Shown here one piece after another: positions 26,183 through 34,833 of a stretch of DNA of 64,000 nucleotides (positions are counted from its first letter, which is position 1; every line of letters begins with the position of its first letter). The stretch covers positions 1 through 64,000 of the forward strand of contig NZ_WBMT01000015.1 in the NCBI RefSeq assembly GCF_008923185.1, written 5' to 3'. The notes under the pieces are model-generated. The model saw nothing but the letters and a program-made list of their open reading frames with translations, was not told where the DNA came from and made no database searches. Position numbers and translations under genes: made by a program. This stretch comes from Actinomadura rudentiformis. Its GTDB lineage: Bacteria; Actinomycetota; Actinomycetes; Streptosporangiales; Streptosporangiaceae.

Positions 26183-26800
26183 TCAGACGGGACGGAGGGC
26201 ACCCTCTGGGGTCATGGAGCCCAAGAGACGTTCCAGGGCCACCTCGACGTCCTCACGCCACGAGAGAGCCGACTTGAGCTCAAGCCGGAGGCGGGGATAA
26301 CGGTGGTGCGGTCGTACGGTCTTGAACCCGACCGAAAGCAGGTAGTCCGCAGGCACCATGCAGCCGCCCTCCTCGCCCTTCAGGTCGCCGAAGGCCTCGA
26401 TGGCCTTCACCGCCCGGCGCGTGAGGTCCTTGGCGACGCCCTGGACGAGCATCCGGCCCAGCCCGCCTCCGGTGAACTCGGGCAGGATGTGCGCGGTCAT
26501 CAGCAGCACGGCGTCGGCGCTGACGGGGCTGGTGGGGAACGCGACCGAGCGCGGCACGTACAGCGGCGGCGCATACAACACGAACCCGGCCGGCGCGTTG
26601 TCCACGTACACGATCTTGCCGCAGCTGCCCCACTCGAGCAGCGTCGAGGAGATCCAGGCCTCTTTTTCGAGGTCGGGGTCGCCGTCCTCCACGGCGCGGT
26701 CCCGGCTCACCGGATCCAGCTCCCAGAAGACGCAGCGACGGCAGCGGCGAGGGAGATCGTCGAGATTGTCCAACGTGATGTTGACGAGACGACGCGACAC
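26183..26800 (-). CDS. GNAT family N-acetyltransferase
   Basis: 205 residues from GTG 26800 (VSRRLVNITLDNLDDLP), with AAGGGG nine bases upstream. The acetyl-CoA motif is LPEFTGGGLGRMLVQGVAKDL, after VLLMTAHILPEF. The C-terminal half has GCMVPADYLLSVGFKTVRPH. N-terminal CRRCVFWELDP is typical of a conserved actinobacterial GNAT found near the origin. Substrate unknown. Confidence 0.9.
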   Translation of the reverse strand: MSRRLVNITLDNLDDLPRRCRRCVFWELDPVSRDRAVEDGDPDLEKEAWISSTLLEWGSCGKIVYVDNAPAGFVLYAPPLYVPRSVAFPTSPVSADAVLLMTAHILPEFTGGGLGRMLVQGVAKDLTRRAVKAIEAFGDLKGEEGGCMVPADYLLSVGFKTVRPHHRYPRLRLELKSALSWREDVEVALERLLGSMTPEGALRPV

Positions 26801-27183
26801 CGGATCTGCACCCCTTGGTGGACCCGCCCGGTGGACCTCGGGTGGCGCGCGGCCGAGGACCGGACAAGGAGCGTGCTGGGAAACGGGTTTGCTCGCGCGG
26901 AGCGCCACTTCGCGGAAATTCCCGGCAACTACCCGGGTTCCTCAGGCATCGTATCGGACGGAAGGCTTCGCACCGCCGGAAGCACTATCCGGCGGGCGCA
27001 GACACCCCGACACCCCTCGAATTGTAAGCAAGGCTCAACGGAGAGTCACCACAAGATTTCGTCATATGAGGTCAAAGATCGCAGGCGCATCGGCCTGAGT
27101 TCTCGTAACACCAAGGGGCCGTCCCGGTCACATGACCGCGATGCCGTAGTTTGCAGTAAATCGAAACGCCACGGAGGTACCTC

Positions 27184-28482
27184 GTGGAACAGCACTCGCG
27201 CACAGATGCCTACTCCGATCGCTACGCCGCCCGTGCCGCCGGCATGGTCGCCTCTGAGATCCGGGCTCTGTTCGCAGTCGCTGCCCGTCCCGAGGTGGTC
27301 TCGCTCGCGGGCGGCATGCCGTACGTGTCGGCGCTTCCGCTCGACGCCGTCGGCCAGATGGTCGGCGATCTCGTCGCGCGCAACGGCGCCGAGGTGCTGC
27401 AGTACGCGTCGGCGCAGGGCGACCCGGGACTCCGTGAGCAGATCTGCGACGTCATGTCGCTGGAGGGCATCAAGGCCTCCGCGGACGATGTCGTCGTGAC
27501 CGTCGGGGCCCAGCAGGCGCTGGACCTCATCACCCGGATCTTCGTAGACCCCGACGACGTCGTCCTGGCCGAGGCACCGTCGTACGTCGGCGCGCTCGGC
27601 ACGTTCGCCTCGTACCAAGCGGACGTCGTCCACGTGCCGATGGACCAGGGCGGTCTCATCCCGACCGCGCTCCGCGAGACTCTCGAACGGCTGCGGATCG
27701 AGGGACGCCGGGTCAAGTTCCTCTACACGGTGCCCACGTTCCAGAACCCCGCCGGCGTCACGCTCACCCCGGCTCGCCGTGCCCAGATCCTGGAGATCTG
27801 CGCGGCGTACGACGTGCTCATCATCGAGGACAACCCGTACGGCCTCCTCGGCTTCGACAACGAGCCCATGCGGGCGCTCCGCGCGGACGACCCCGACCGG
27901 GTCATCTACCTCGGCTCGTTCTCCAAGACGATCGCCTCCGGCCTCCGCGTCGGCTGGGTCCTGGCGCCCCACGCCGTGCGCGCCAAGCTCGTGCTGGCCG
28001 CCGAATCCGCGGTGCTGTGCCACTCCAGCCTGACGCAGCTGGCGGTACGGGAGTACCTGACGACCCAGCCGTGGCGAGAGCAGATCAAGGACTTCCGCGA
28101 GCTCTACCGCGAACGCCGCGACGCGATGCTGGACTCGCTCGGGTCGCTCATGCCAGAAGGCTGCACGTGGACCCGCCCGGCGGGTGGCTTCTTCGTTTGG
28201 CTCAGTCTCCCCGAGGGCTTGGACGCCAAGGCCATGGCCCCGCGAGCCATCGCCCAACGGGTCGCGTACGTGCCGGGGACCGGTTTCTACGCCGATGGCA
28301 GCGGCCACAGGCACATGCGGCTTTCGTACTGCTACCCCGAGCCCCACCGCATCCGCGAAGGCGTCCGGAGGCTCGCCGGAGTGATCGAGCAAGAGATCGA
28401 GCTCCGCGACACCTTCGGTGGAGCCGGCGGCTCCGGCGCCCAATCGGCCTTTGTGGACACGCCAGGCCCCGAAACCCTCTAA
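27184..28482 (+). CDS. PLP-dependent aminotransferase (class I/II, MocR-like catalytic domain)
   Basis: 432 residues with no N-terminal GntR domain. Seen: VSLAGGMPYVSALPLD near residue 40, LQYASAQGDPGLREQI, FLYTVPTFQNPAGVTL, EDNPYGLLGF and the PLP lysine K248 in YLGSFSKTIASGLRVGW. These match 2-aminoadipate/aromatic-type aminotransferases. GTG start with GGAGG 6-7 nt upstream. Exact substrate not determinable. Confidence 0.93.
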   Translation: MEQHSRTDAYSDRYAARAAGMVASEIRALFAVAARPEVVSLAGGMPYVSALPLDAVGQMVGDLVARNGAEVLQYASAQGDPGLREQICDVMSLEGIKASADDVVVTVGAQQALDLITRIFVDPDDVVLAEAPSYVGALGTFASYQADVVHVPMDQGGLIPTALRETLERLRIEGRRVKFLYTVPTFQNPAGVTLTPARRAQILEICAAYDVLIIEDNPYGLLGFDNEPMRALRADDPDRVIYLGSFSKTIASGLRVGWVLAPHAVRAKLVLAAESAVLCHSSLTQLAVREYLTTQPWREQIKDFRELYRERRDAMLDSLGSLMPEGCTWTRPAGGFFVWLSLPEGLDAKAMAPRAIAQRVAYVPGTGFYADGSGHRHMRLSYCYPEPHRIREGVRRLAGVIEQEIELRDTFGGAGGSGAQSAFVDTPGPETL

Positions 28483-28495
28483 CCCCCGACCCCTA

Positions 28496-28526
28496 CAGCG
28501 CCCCAGAGGAACCCCTCTGGGCGCTG
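28496..28526 (+). terminator. Hairpin after the aminotransferase gene
   Basis: CAGCGCC-CCAGAGG (28496-28509) pairs with CCTCTGG-GCGCTG (28514-28526) with one bulged base and a 4-nt loop, 13 bp past the stop. Confidence 0.75.
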
Positions 28527-29209
28527 CGCATAGAGGCCCCAGCCCGTCGCGCCCCGTGGGGATTCGCAGATCGTGTTAGCGCCGGTTCCAGCCGGGTCGG
28601 TCGGCTGCAACGTCAGCCATGGCCTCGTCCAAGTCGAGACACCAGAGGTCTGCCGTAAGCTCCGCATTTCCCAGCCGACGGAGGTGGTTGGACGGACTTC
28701 CAGGCCAAGGAGGGACAGCAGTCACCGCCAACCAAACCCACCTTGCACCCAGGGGCATCGGAGAACCCACCAGACCCTTCATCGACGGCCCCGTCCGCGT
28801 CGCAACCGAACTGCTCCATGAGATGGCCCACCCCAGCCGCGACTCACCAACCCCAGCAACCACAACGCCCCCGAACCCCCAGTCCTGCCTTCCATGTGAT
28901 GCCCTGAGGCATCACCCACTCGCAAGACGAGTCAAACGTTGGTTCTGATGACTGCCGGGACTTCCCAGTCGCGGGCAGTTCCTCCGCCTTACGCAGCAGG
29001 GCGGAACCCCGTGCGGCCGCTGCCATCGGGCCTTGTCAGGGCGGGCCAGCGCAGTCGCGCAGCGATGATTCGCACATCTCCAGCTCGGTCACCGGCGCCG
29101 GATGAGGGCCTCCCGGGCACCCGGCCCCAACACGCCACCCCACCATTCTGGTTTCCTTGGAACACCGCCAAGCTGGTCTCCGCGGAGACACCGTCTGAAG
29201 GGCACTGGA
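28527..29209. other. Gap without a recognisable gene
   Basis: About 680 bp between the aminotransferase and ddl. Open frames exist on both strands but none has family resemblance or a convincing start. A minus-strand stretch near 28580-28650 (TADLWCLDLDEAMADVAADRPGW) could be a gene remnant. Confidence 0.35.
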
Positions 29210-30151
29210 TTGGAACTCGGGCACGTGATCGTCCTTGCCGGGGGTCTCTCGTACGAGCGTGAGGTCTCCTTGCGCTCAGGTCGCCGGGTCGCGGACGCGC
29301 TCCGCGCAGCCGACGTCCCCGTGGAACTCCGGGACGCGGACGCCACGCTGCTGGACTCGCTCACCAACGATCCTCCGGACGCGGTGTTCCCCGTACTCCA
29401 TGGGTCCGCCGGTGAGGACGGTTCGATCCGGGACGTGCTCGAACTCCTTGAGGTTCCGTACGTGGGGGCCCGCCCGGACGCGTGCCGGGTCGCCTGGGAC
29501 AAGCCGACCGCCAAGTCCGTCGTCCGCCAAGCAGGCATCGCGACCCCTGCCTCCGTGGCCCTCCCGAAGGAGGTCTTCCATGACCTGGGGGCGGCCTCTG
29601 TGCTCGACAGCATCGTCGACCGGCTGGGCCTCCCGCTCTTTGTTAAGCCCACTCGCGGCGGCTCAGCCCTCGGCGCCTCCGTCGTACGTGAAGCAAGCGA
29701 ACTACCCGCCGCAATGGTGGGCTGCTTCGCATACGGGGACGCGGCCCTCATCGAGCAGTACATCGAGGGCGTCGAGATCGCGGTCAGCGTCATCGAACGA
29801 GCCGGAGAACCCCTCGCCCTCCCGGCCGTTGAAATCGTCGCTCCCAGCGGCCTGTACGACTACACCGCCCGCTACGACGCCGGCGATACCGAATTCGTCA
29901 CTCCAGCACGCCTCTCACCTGAAGCGGCCCAACGAGCGACCGCCGCCGCCGTGACCGCGCACCAAGCCCTGGGCCTACGCGACCTTTCTCGCACCGATCT
30001 CATCGTCGACGCTTCAGGTGAGGTCCACTTCCTCGAAGTCAACGTCGCCCCCGGAATGACCGAGACAAGCCTCCTCCCCCGTGCCGTCAGCGTCGCAGGC
30101 CTAGACCTAGGCTTCCTCTGCCGAGACTTGATCCTCCGCCGCTTCCCCTAA
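29210..30151 (+). CDS. ddl: D-alanine--D-alanine ligase family protein
   Basis: An ATP-grasp enzyme of about 313 residues that joins two D-Ala for peptidoglycan. Seen: HVIVLAGGLSYEREVSLRSGRRVADAL at the N-terminus, DAVFPVLHGSAGEDGSIRDVLELL, FVKPTRGGSALGASVV (ATP grasp), EQYIEGVEIAVSVI, and HFLEVNVAPGMTETSLLP with the catalytic metal-binding E and N. TTG 29210 is chosen because AAGGG lies 7 nt upstream; GTG 29225 is possible. Being away from the mur cluster, it could be a second Ddl. Confidence 0.92.
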   Translation: MELGHVIVLAGGLSYEREVSLRSGRRVADALRAADVPVELRDADATLLDSLTNDPPDAVFPVLHGSAGEDGSIRDVLELLEVPYVGARPDACRVAWDKPTAKSVVRQAGIATPASVALPKEVFHDLGAASVLDSIVDRLGLPLFVKPTRGGSALGASVVREASELPAAMVGCFAYGDAALIEQYIEGVEIAVSVIERAGEPLALPAVEIVAPSGLYDYTARYDAGDTEFVTPARLSPEAAQRATAAAVTAHQALGLRDLSRTDLIVDASGEVHFLEVNVAPGMTETSLLPRAVSVAGLDLGFLCRDLILRRFP

Positions 30152-30163
30152 CACGCCGCCCGC

Positions 30164-30179
30164 TGTTTCCCGTGAAACA
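30164..30179. promoter_or_regulatory. parS: parS-like ParB binding site 1
   Basis: TGTTTCCCGTGAAACA differs from the conserved parS TGTTTCACGTGAAACA at one central base. It lies 13 bp past ddl and ~3.6 kb from parB. Confidence 0.85.
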
Positions 30180-30716
30180 TCGCCCGCCGCAACCCGACGC
30201 TCCCTCACCGGCACATCCATCGGGCGCCCCCGCCCAACCACCCGGGAAAGACCATGGTCACCGCCGCGTGATGTCCAGCCCGACGAAGACGAGGCGCGCT
30301 CCAATCCCCGCCACCGAGCGCGGGCCGATCGCCCCGCGCGAGCTGCCGAAGCCGGACCGCCCGCAACCGATAGATCACGTCCCCAGCCGCCGCAACCGTG
30401 TCTGACACTGCCGCCCCCCGTGGCGAGCGCGGCGGCTGGGAACGCGGCCCGTCGATCACCAAGCTCGCACGCCTTGGGACACCGCCGCACAATCCTTCGG
30501 CCAGGCCTGAGCCCAGTCGCCAAGGAATTTCACAGAGCCTGTGCCGGTGCCTCACCAAGGCTCTGTGCCACGCAGCTATCAGCCGAAGCCGACATGCCCG
30601 GGATGACGTGATCAGGATGCACGCCTGCTCTGCCGCCATCCTCCCCCGTCAAAGGTGTGGAGCCGGTCGGAAGATCGCCGTGTCAGCCAGCTACCACCCA
30701 CAAGGAGGGCAAGAGC

Positions 30717-30880
30717 AGGCCGATCGCCTACCTCCACGTACCAGACGGCACTGATCTCAGTACGAAGCAAGAGCTGCTGAAGGTGCTCTATGAGGCCCCC
30801 CGCACGAGGCCTACCCATTCCCGACGCCACGGGATCTTCCTGCACGAGTGGCAGGCACCGATCCCCCGCCAGACTCGGGG
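30717..30880 (+). pseudogene. Remnant of a tautomerase family gene
   Basis: RPIAYLHVPDGTDLSTKQELLKVLYEA is followed by HEAYPFP-like sequence in another frame and then GIFLHEWQ back in the first, the order found in 4-oxalocrotonate-tautomerase-like proteins (PI...HxPxGTDLSTKQELLK...YPIPD...IFLHEW). Two compensating indels lie near 30795-30835. The expected initiator is AGG (30717-30719), eight bases after a perfect AAGGAGG, so an ATG to AGG change is likely. The C-terminal half is missing. The catalytic Pro would be residue 2. Confidence 0.7.
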
Positions 30881-31250
30881 GAGCGCACGCGGCCGAGACT
30901 GGCGGCTGCGCCCGACGCCCAAGGCAACACCGCCCGCAAGCGAGAACGGGGGACCATGCCCCATCGGGACCCGCCAGCCGTTCCACCAAGGACCATCGCT
31001 GCAAAAATCAGCCAAGCCCCCGTCGGGATAGCCCGCGCCGGCGTTGTCGGGCCCAGCCCACTGCCCTGCCGGCCTTAGCCACAACCATCGGCTGCTAAAT
31101 CTCCGCAGATGATTCCGCGCAACTCCCTCTTGCAGACGATTGCCGGGATCGGTGCCCCTCCGGCCGACGCAACCCGGCGGACCTCTGCCCAGCCCGCCAT
31201 GCTCTGTACTCCTCCCGCGCTCACTACATCCTGAAGGGTGACCCGCGCCG

Positions 31251-31377
31251 TTCTACTACCCGTTCATGCTGTTCCTGCTGGCGATCATCTCGATCGTCCT
31301 GCATCTGGCGCTGCCGGTGAGCCTGGTGCAGTGGTCGGCGAACATGGTCAATCTGGGTGCCCTGATCTACCCGTTAG
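31251..31377 (+). pseudogene. Fragment of a multispan membrane protein
   Basis: An isolated stretch reads FYYPFMLFLLAIISIVLHLALPV and then SLVQWSANMVNLGALIYPL, two hydrophobic helices with the SANxxNLGALI pattern seen in Nramp-type metal transporters. It is preceded by an in-frame stop and followed by nonsense. The Nramp assignment is tentative; that it is a fragment of a larger membrane protein is fairly clear. Confidence 0.5.
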
Positions 31378-31931
31378 ATTCAAGGATGGGTCCGTTTTGC
31401 GCGTCCTCACAGGGCCAGGTCGACAAAGGCTTTTCATCGCCTCGATCAGCCTGGGCGGCTGGCCCCGGCCGTTGCCCGCTCCCGACCGGTTGCCCATACC
31501 AGTGTCCGAGGCACCGCCCCCGAGCTCGGCCAGCACGACCCAGCACCCGGTCACGGGCCCGCCCGATCGGGGTCAGTCATGCGCTGATCCGGCACGAATA
31601 GCCGACCACCATCACCGACACGGGCGGTCGACTGCCGCCCGCCCTGCCAGCATCCGTCAGGGTGCCCGCTGTCTTGGCCGTCGCCCATCACTGTCCGCCG
31701 CCCGTCTTGGTGGCTCGGTTCCTGAACGGGGCGGCGGAGAGGCCAAGCACTCCAGGCCATGGCCTCCCACCATGAGGCAATCTGCTGCCTGAAGGCTGAG
31801 CCACGTGAGGGTTGTTTCGATCCCCGGCGCCTCGATCGGCAGAGGCCCTCCACATCACCACCATTCAAGTCATGGCTCTTGCCGCCCACGAGGGCGGCTG
31901 TATGGGTGGCAGTCTGCGACACCTCAGCCGA

Positions 31932-31947
31932 TGTTTCATGTGAAACA
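31932..31947. promoter_or_regulatory. parS: parS-like ParB binding site 2
   Basis: TGTTTCATGTGAAACA, one central mismatch to the parS consensus, flanked by a further A/T pair. It is located ~220 bp from the IS481-type element. Confidence 0.85.
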
Positions 31948-32165
31948 TCGCCGCCTGATACGCCTTTCACGCTCGTGTGGGCATTCTCTAAGGCCCTCTC
32001 GCTAAGGCTGGCCGTCTGAGGGTTCACTTCTGAGGACGCACGACGGCACAGGCAACTTGTGCTGCGTCAGCCGCTGTATGCCTTGGGCTCCTCCGCGCAC
32101 CATGGGTACTCGGCGTGGAGCCTGGCTGGTGTTCTGTCGAGCGCGTCGACATCTTCGACCCGATT

Positions 32166-33277
32166 TGTGAGGACACAAGGGCTAGGTGTACTGCTCAGGG
32201 ATGTTGGTCAACCTGGTGATGGGTGGTTTGCCGCCGGTCTGGGCCGGTGGTGATTGTAGTGATGCAGCCAGGCCGGTAACGCTTTGCGGCGTGCCTGCTG
32301 CAAGCTGTGGAAACGGCCCCAGGGCCCAACTGTCGGCCAGGGTGCGGTGGAAGCGTTCGACCTTCCCGTTGGTCTGTGGCCGGTAGGGCCGGGTCTTCTT
32401 GGGCTGGATGCCAAGCTCGGTGCAGGCGTCGCGCCGGGCGTGGGACTTGTAGGCCGAGCCGTTGTCGGTCAGCACGCGTTCGGTGGTGACGCCGCGGGTA
32501 GCGAACCAGGCGACAGCGTTGCGCAGCACGGCGATCGCGGCGGCGGCCTTCTCGTCGTCACAGATCTCGGCGTAGGCGAGGCGGGAGCGATCGTGGACGA
32601 CAGTGTGCACGAACGCGGTGCCGACCCGGGGCTCGTAGCGGCTGTTGCGGGCTCCGATGCGGCGGGCGGTGGCCTCCCGGTTGCGTTCGCCCTGGATCCG
32701 GCCGACATAGCGCCAGCCGCCGCCGTCGGGGATGTTGCCGAGCTTTTGACGTCGATGTGCAGCAACGCGCCTGGGTGGTCGTGCTCGTAACGGCGGACCG
32801 TTTCGCCGGTGGCGCGGTCGATGCATGACAGCCGGTTGAGGCGGCATCGGGTCAGCACGGCGTACACGGTCGAGGCCGGCAGCCCGAGGCATCCGGCGAT
32901 CTGGACTGGGCCCAGCCGCTGCTTCCAGCGCAGGTGCACGATCTTGCGTACCGTCGGCTGCGAGGGCCGGGCCGGGCTGCGGTGCGGCCGCGAGGACCGG
33001 TCGGCCATCCCGGTCACGCTCAACTGCCGGTACCGCTCGGCCCCCAGTGTTTTGGCGGTCGGCCAGGACATTTGGTATCGCTCGGCGGCTCCGGCGATCG
33101 ACCAGCCGTCCTCGACGATCAGACGCGCCAGCCGAAGACGCGCGCGAGGGGTCAGGGCAGCGTTAGCGTGGGACACGAAGGCCTCCTGTTGGCGGAGCGG
33201 TTCCTAGACAGCTCCGCTCCACAACCGGAGGCCTTCACCTTTCACGCAGACACACACGGACAGACCGTGTCGTCACA
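32166..33277 (-). mobile_element. Degenerate IS481-family insertion sequence
   Basis: A 1112-bp element bounded by imperfect terminal inverted repeats: TGTGAGGACAC at 32166-32176 and the complement of GTGTCGTCACA at 33267-33277 (10 of 11 match). The size and 5'-TGT ends are typical of IS481. No obvious target duplication is visible. The transposase inside carries several frameshifts, so the copy is probably dead. Confidence 0.8.
32182..33176 (-). pseudogene. Frameshifted IS481-type transposase
   Basis: From ATG 33176 the first frame gives the HTH region (RLRLARLIVEDGWSIAGAAERY, RHRSPARPS-like, RLGPVQIA) and the first catalytic Asp in LLHIDVK. A frameshift near 32745 moves to the frame with GRIQGERNREATARR, VHTVVHDRSRLAYAEI, second Asp in VLTDNGSAYKS and Glu in NGKVERFHRTLADSWA. 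A short third frame (ARRKALPAWLHHYNHHRP) and a return to the second (GGKPPITRLTNIPEQYT) complete it. At least three indels separate it from a working ~330-residue DDE transposase. Confidence 0.88.
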
Positions 33278-33762
33278 CAACCTCAACCAAACTCAGCTAG
33301 AGGCCGACCACGCGCGTTCGCCGGGGTCTGGTGACACGCCGGAGTGATGTCCCTGGTGCCGGTGAGCCTCACTCTCGATGAAATCTGAGCGCTGTTGAGG
33401 GTGGGGAATGTGGAGCAGAGCCAGTCAGACTGCGGCGGCCGACCGATCAGGGGGCAGAAGCTGCAGCAGATCGTGCGGCCGGGGGAAGCCTGGGCCGATC
33501 CGGGTGCGCCGGGCAATGATCACAGTGGCGCCGGCGTAGGGGGCGACGGTTCCGGCGATGGCGCATCTGGCGGCGCATGGGGACACCGCTCGGGGCGTCA
33601 TCTATGCCTTCAACGATTGGGAGATTGGCCGCGGTGGCGCCTAACTGTGGGCATGGCGGCCTTGTGGGGGCAGTGGGTTCGGGCGGAGGAGGCTCCTCCG
33701 GTCGTGGCAGGCGATGAGTTTTGTGTTCGGTGTCGTTGAGGGTTCATGTGGGACGACAAATG
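33278..33762. other. Gap between IS element and parB terminator
   Basis: About 485 bp. No gene with family resemblance on either strand and no tandem repeats. Confidence 0.4.
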
Positions 33763-33792
33763 GAAACGCCCCGGGTGGGGCCGGGGCGTTTC
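33763..33792 (-). terminator. Terminator of the rsmG-parA-parB operon
   Basis: GAAACGCCCCGG (33763-33774) pairs perfectly with CCGGGGCGTTTC (33781-33792); 14 bp past the parB stop. Confidence 0.85.
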
Positions 33793-33806
33793 GGTGGCTG
33801 GTGCGG

Positions 33807-34790
33807 TCAGGCGTCGGGGTCGGCGATGCCCTCGTCGTCGGGGACCATCGTCTTGATGATGCGGTCGAGGTCCTCCAGGGAGGCGAACTCGACAACGATC
33901 TTGCCTTTGTTGCGGCCTAGGTCTACGCGGACCTTGGTCTCGTAGCGGTCGGAGAGGCGGTCGGCCAGCTGCTTGAGGGCGGGCGCGACGGGCTTCTTGC
34001 GCTTCTGGCGAGGCGTCTGAGGGCTGTCCTCGACGTCGCGCATGGCGATGATCTCTTCGACCGCACGAACGGAGAGGCCCTCGGCGACGATGCGGGCGGC
34101 CAGGTTTTCCTGGGCCTCGACGCTCTCCAGAGAGAGGAGCGCCCGAGCGTGGCCCGCCGAAAGGACGCCGGCGGCGACGCGGCGCTGGACCGCTGGAGGC
34201 AGGTTGAGCAACCGCAGGGTGTTGGTGATGTGCGGGCGGGAGCGCCCGATGCGGGTGGCCAGCTGCTCGTGGGTGGCTCCGAAGTCCTCCAGGAGCTGCT
34301 GGTAGGCGGCGGCCTCTTCCAGCGGGTTGAGCTGCTGGCGGTGCAGGTTCTCCAGGAGCGCGTCCCGGAGCATGGCGTCGTCACCCGTGTCGCGGACGAT
34401 CGCGGGGATGACGTCGAGGCCGGCGAGCTGCGACGCGCGCCAGCGGCGTTCGCCCATGACCAGCTCGTACTCGTGGTCGGCCGAGTCAATTTTGCGGACG
34501 ACGATCGGCTGGAGGAGGCCGACGATGCCGATCGACTCGGACAGCTCCTCGAGCGCCTGCTCGTCGAAGTTCTCCCGGGGTTGCCGCGGGTTGGGACGGA
34601 TGGCGTCGAGCGGGAGCTCGGCGAAGTGCGCGCCGGCGACCGGCTGCATGGCCGGGGCGGCCGCGCCGTCCGAGCCGTTCGGGCCGCCGGGGAGGCCGGG
34701 CTCGCCCGCCGTTCCCGGGGTACCCGGGGGCGGAGCGGTGGGAATCAGGGCACCCAGCCCCTTGCCCAGACCTCGTCGCTGCTGGCTCAC
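33807..34790 (-). CDS. parB: Chromosome partitioning protein ParB
   Basis: Binds parS and spreads to form the origin segregation complex. 327 residues from GTG 34790, preceded by GGGAGGTGGC. The N-terminus is RRGLGKGLGALIP, a ParA-interacting segment, followed by a disordered linker. The CTP-binding region has IRPNPRQPRENFD and ELVMGERRWRAS (GERRxRA). The HTH is around QLATRIGRSRPHITNTLRLLNLP, and the C-terminal dimer domain ends KVRVDLGRNKGKIVVEFASLEDLDRI. Two base-pair-variant parS sites are ~2-4.6 kb away and a third lies in parA. Confidence 0.98.
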   Translation of the reverse strand: MSQQRRGLGKGLGALIPTAPPPGTPGTAGEPGLPGGPNGSDGAAAPAMQPVAGAHFAELPLDAIRPNPRQPRENFDEQALEELSESIGIVGLLQPIVVRKIDSADHEYELVMGERRWRASQLAGLDVIPAIVRDTGDDAMLRDALLENLHRQQLNPLEEAAAYQQLLEDFGATHEQLATRIGRSRPHITNTLRLLNLPPAVQRRVAAGVLSAGHARALLSLESVEAQENLAARIVAEGLSVRAVEEIIAMRDVEDSPQTPRQKRKKPVAPALKQLADRLSDRYETKVRVDLGRNKGKIVVEFASLEDLDRIIKTMVPDDEGIADPDA

Positions 34791-34833
34791 GCCACCTCCC
34801 CGTGCGGCCGCCTGGCCACGTGTGTTTGGACGC

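Larger units (their letters stand above)
30180..32165. other. Decayed region between ddl and the IS element
   Basis: About 2 kb with no intact gene. It holds two parS-like sites and at least two gene remnants, listed separately (30717 and 31251). The remainder shows only short overlapping frames with no family resemblance. The broken fragments indicate gene decay rather than a young intergenic region. Confidence 0.6.
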
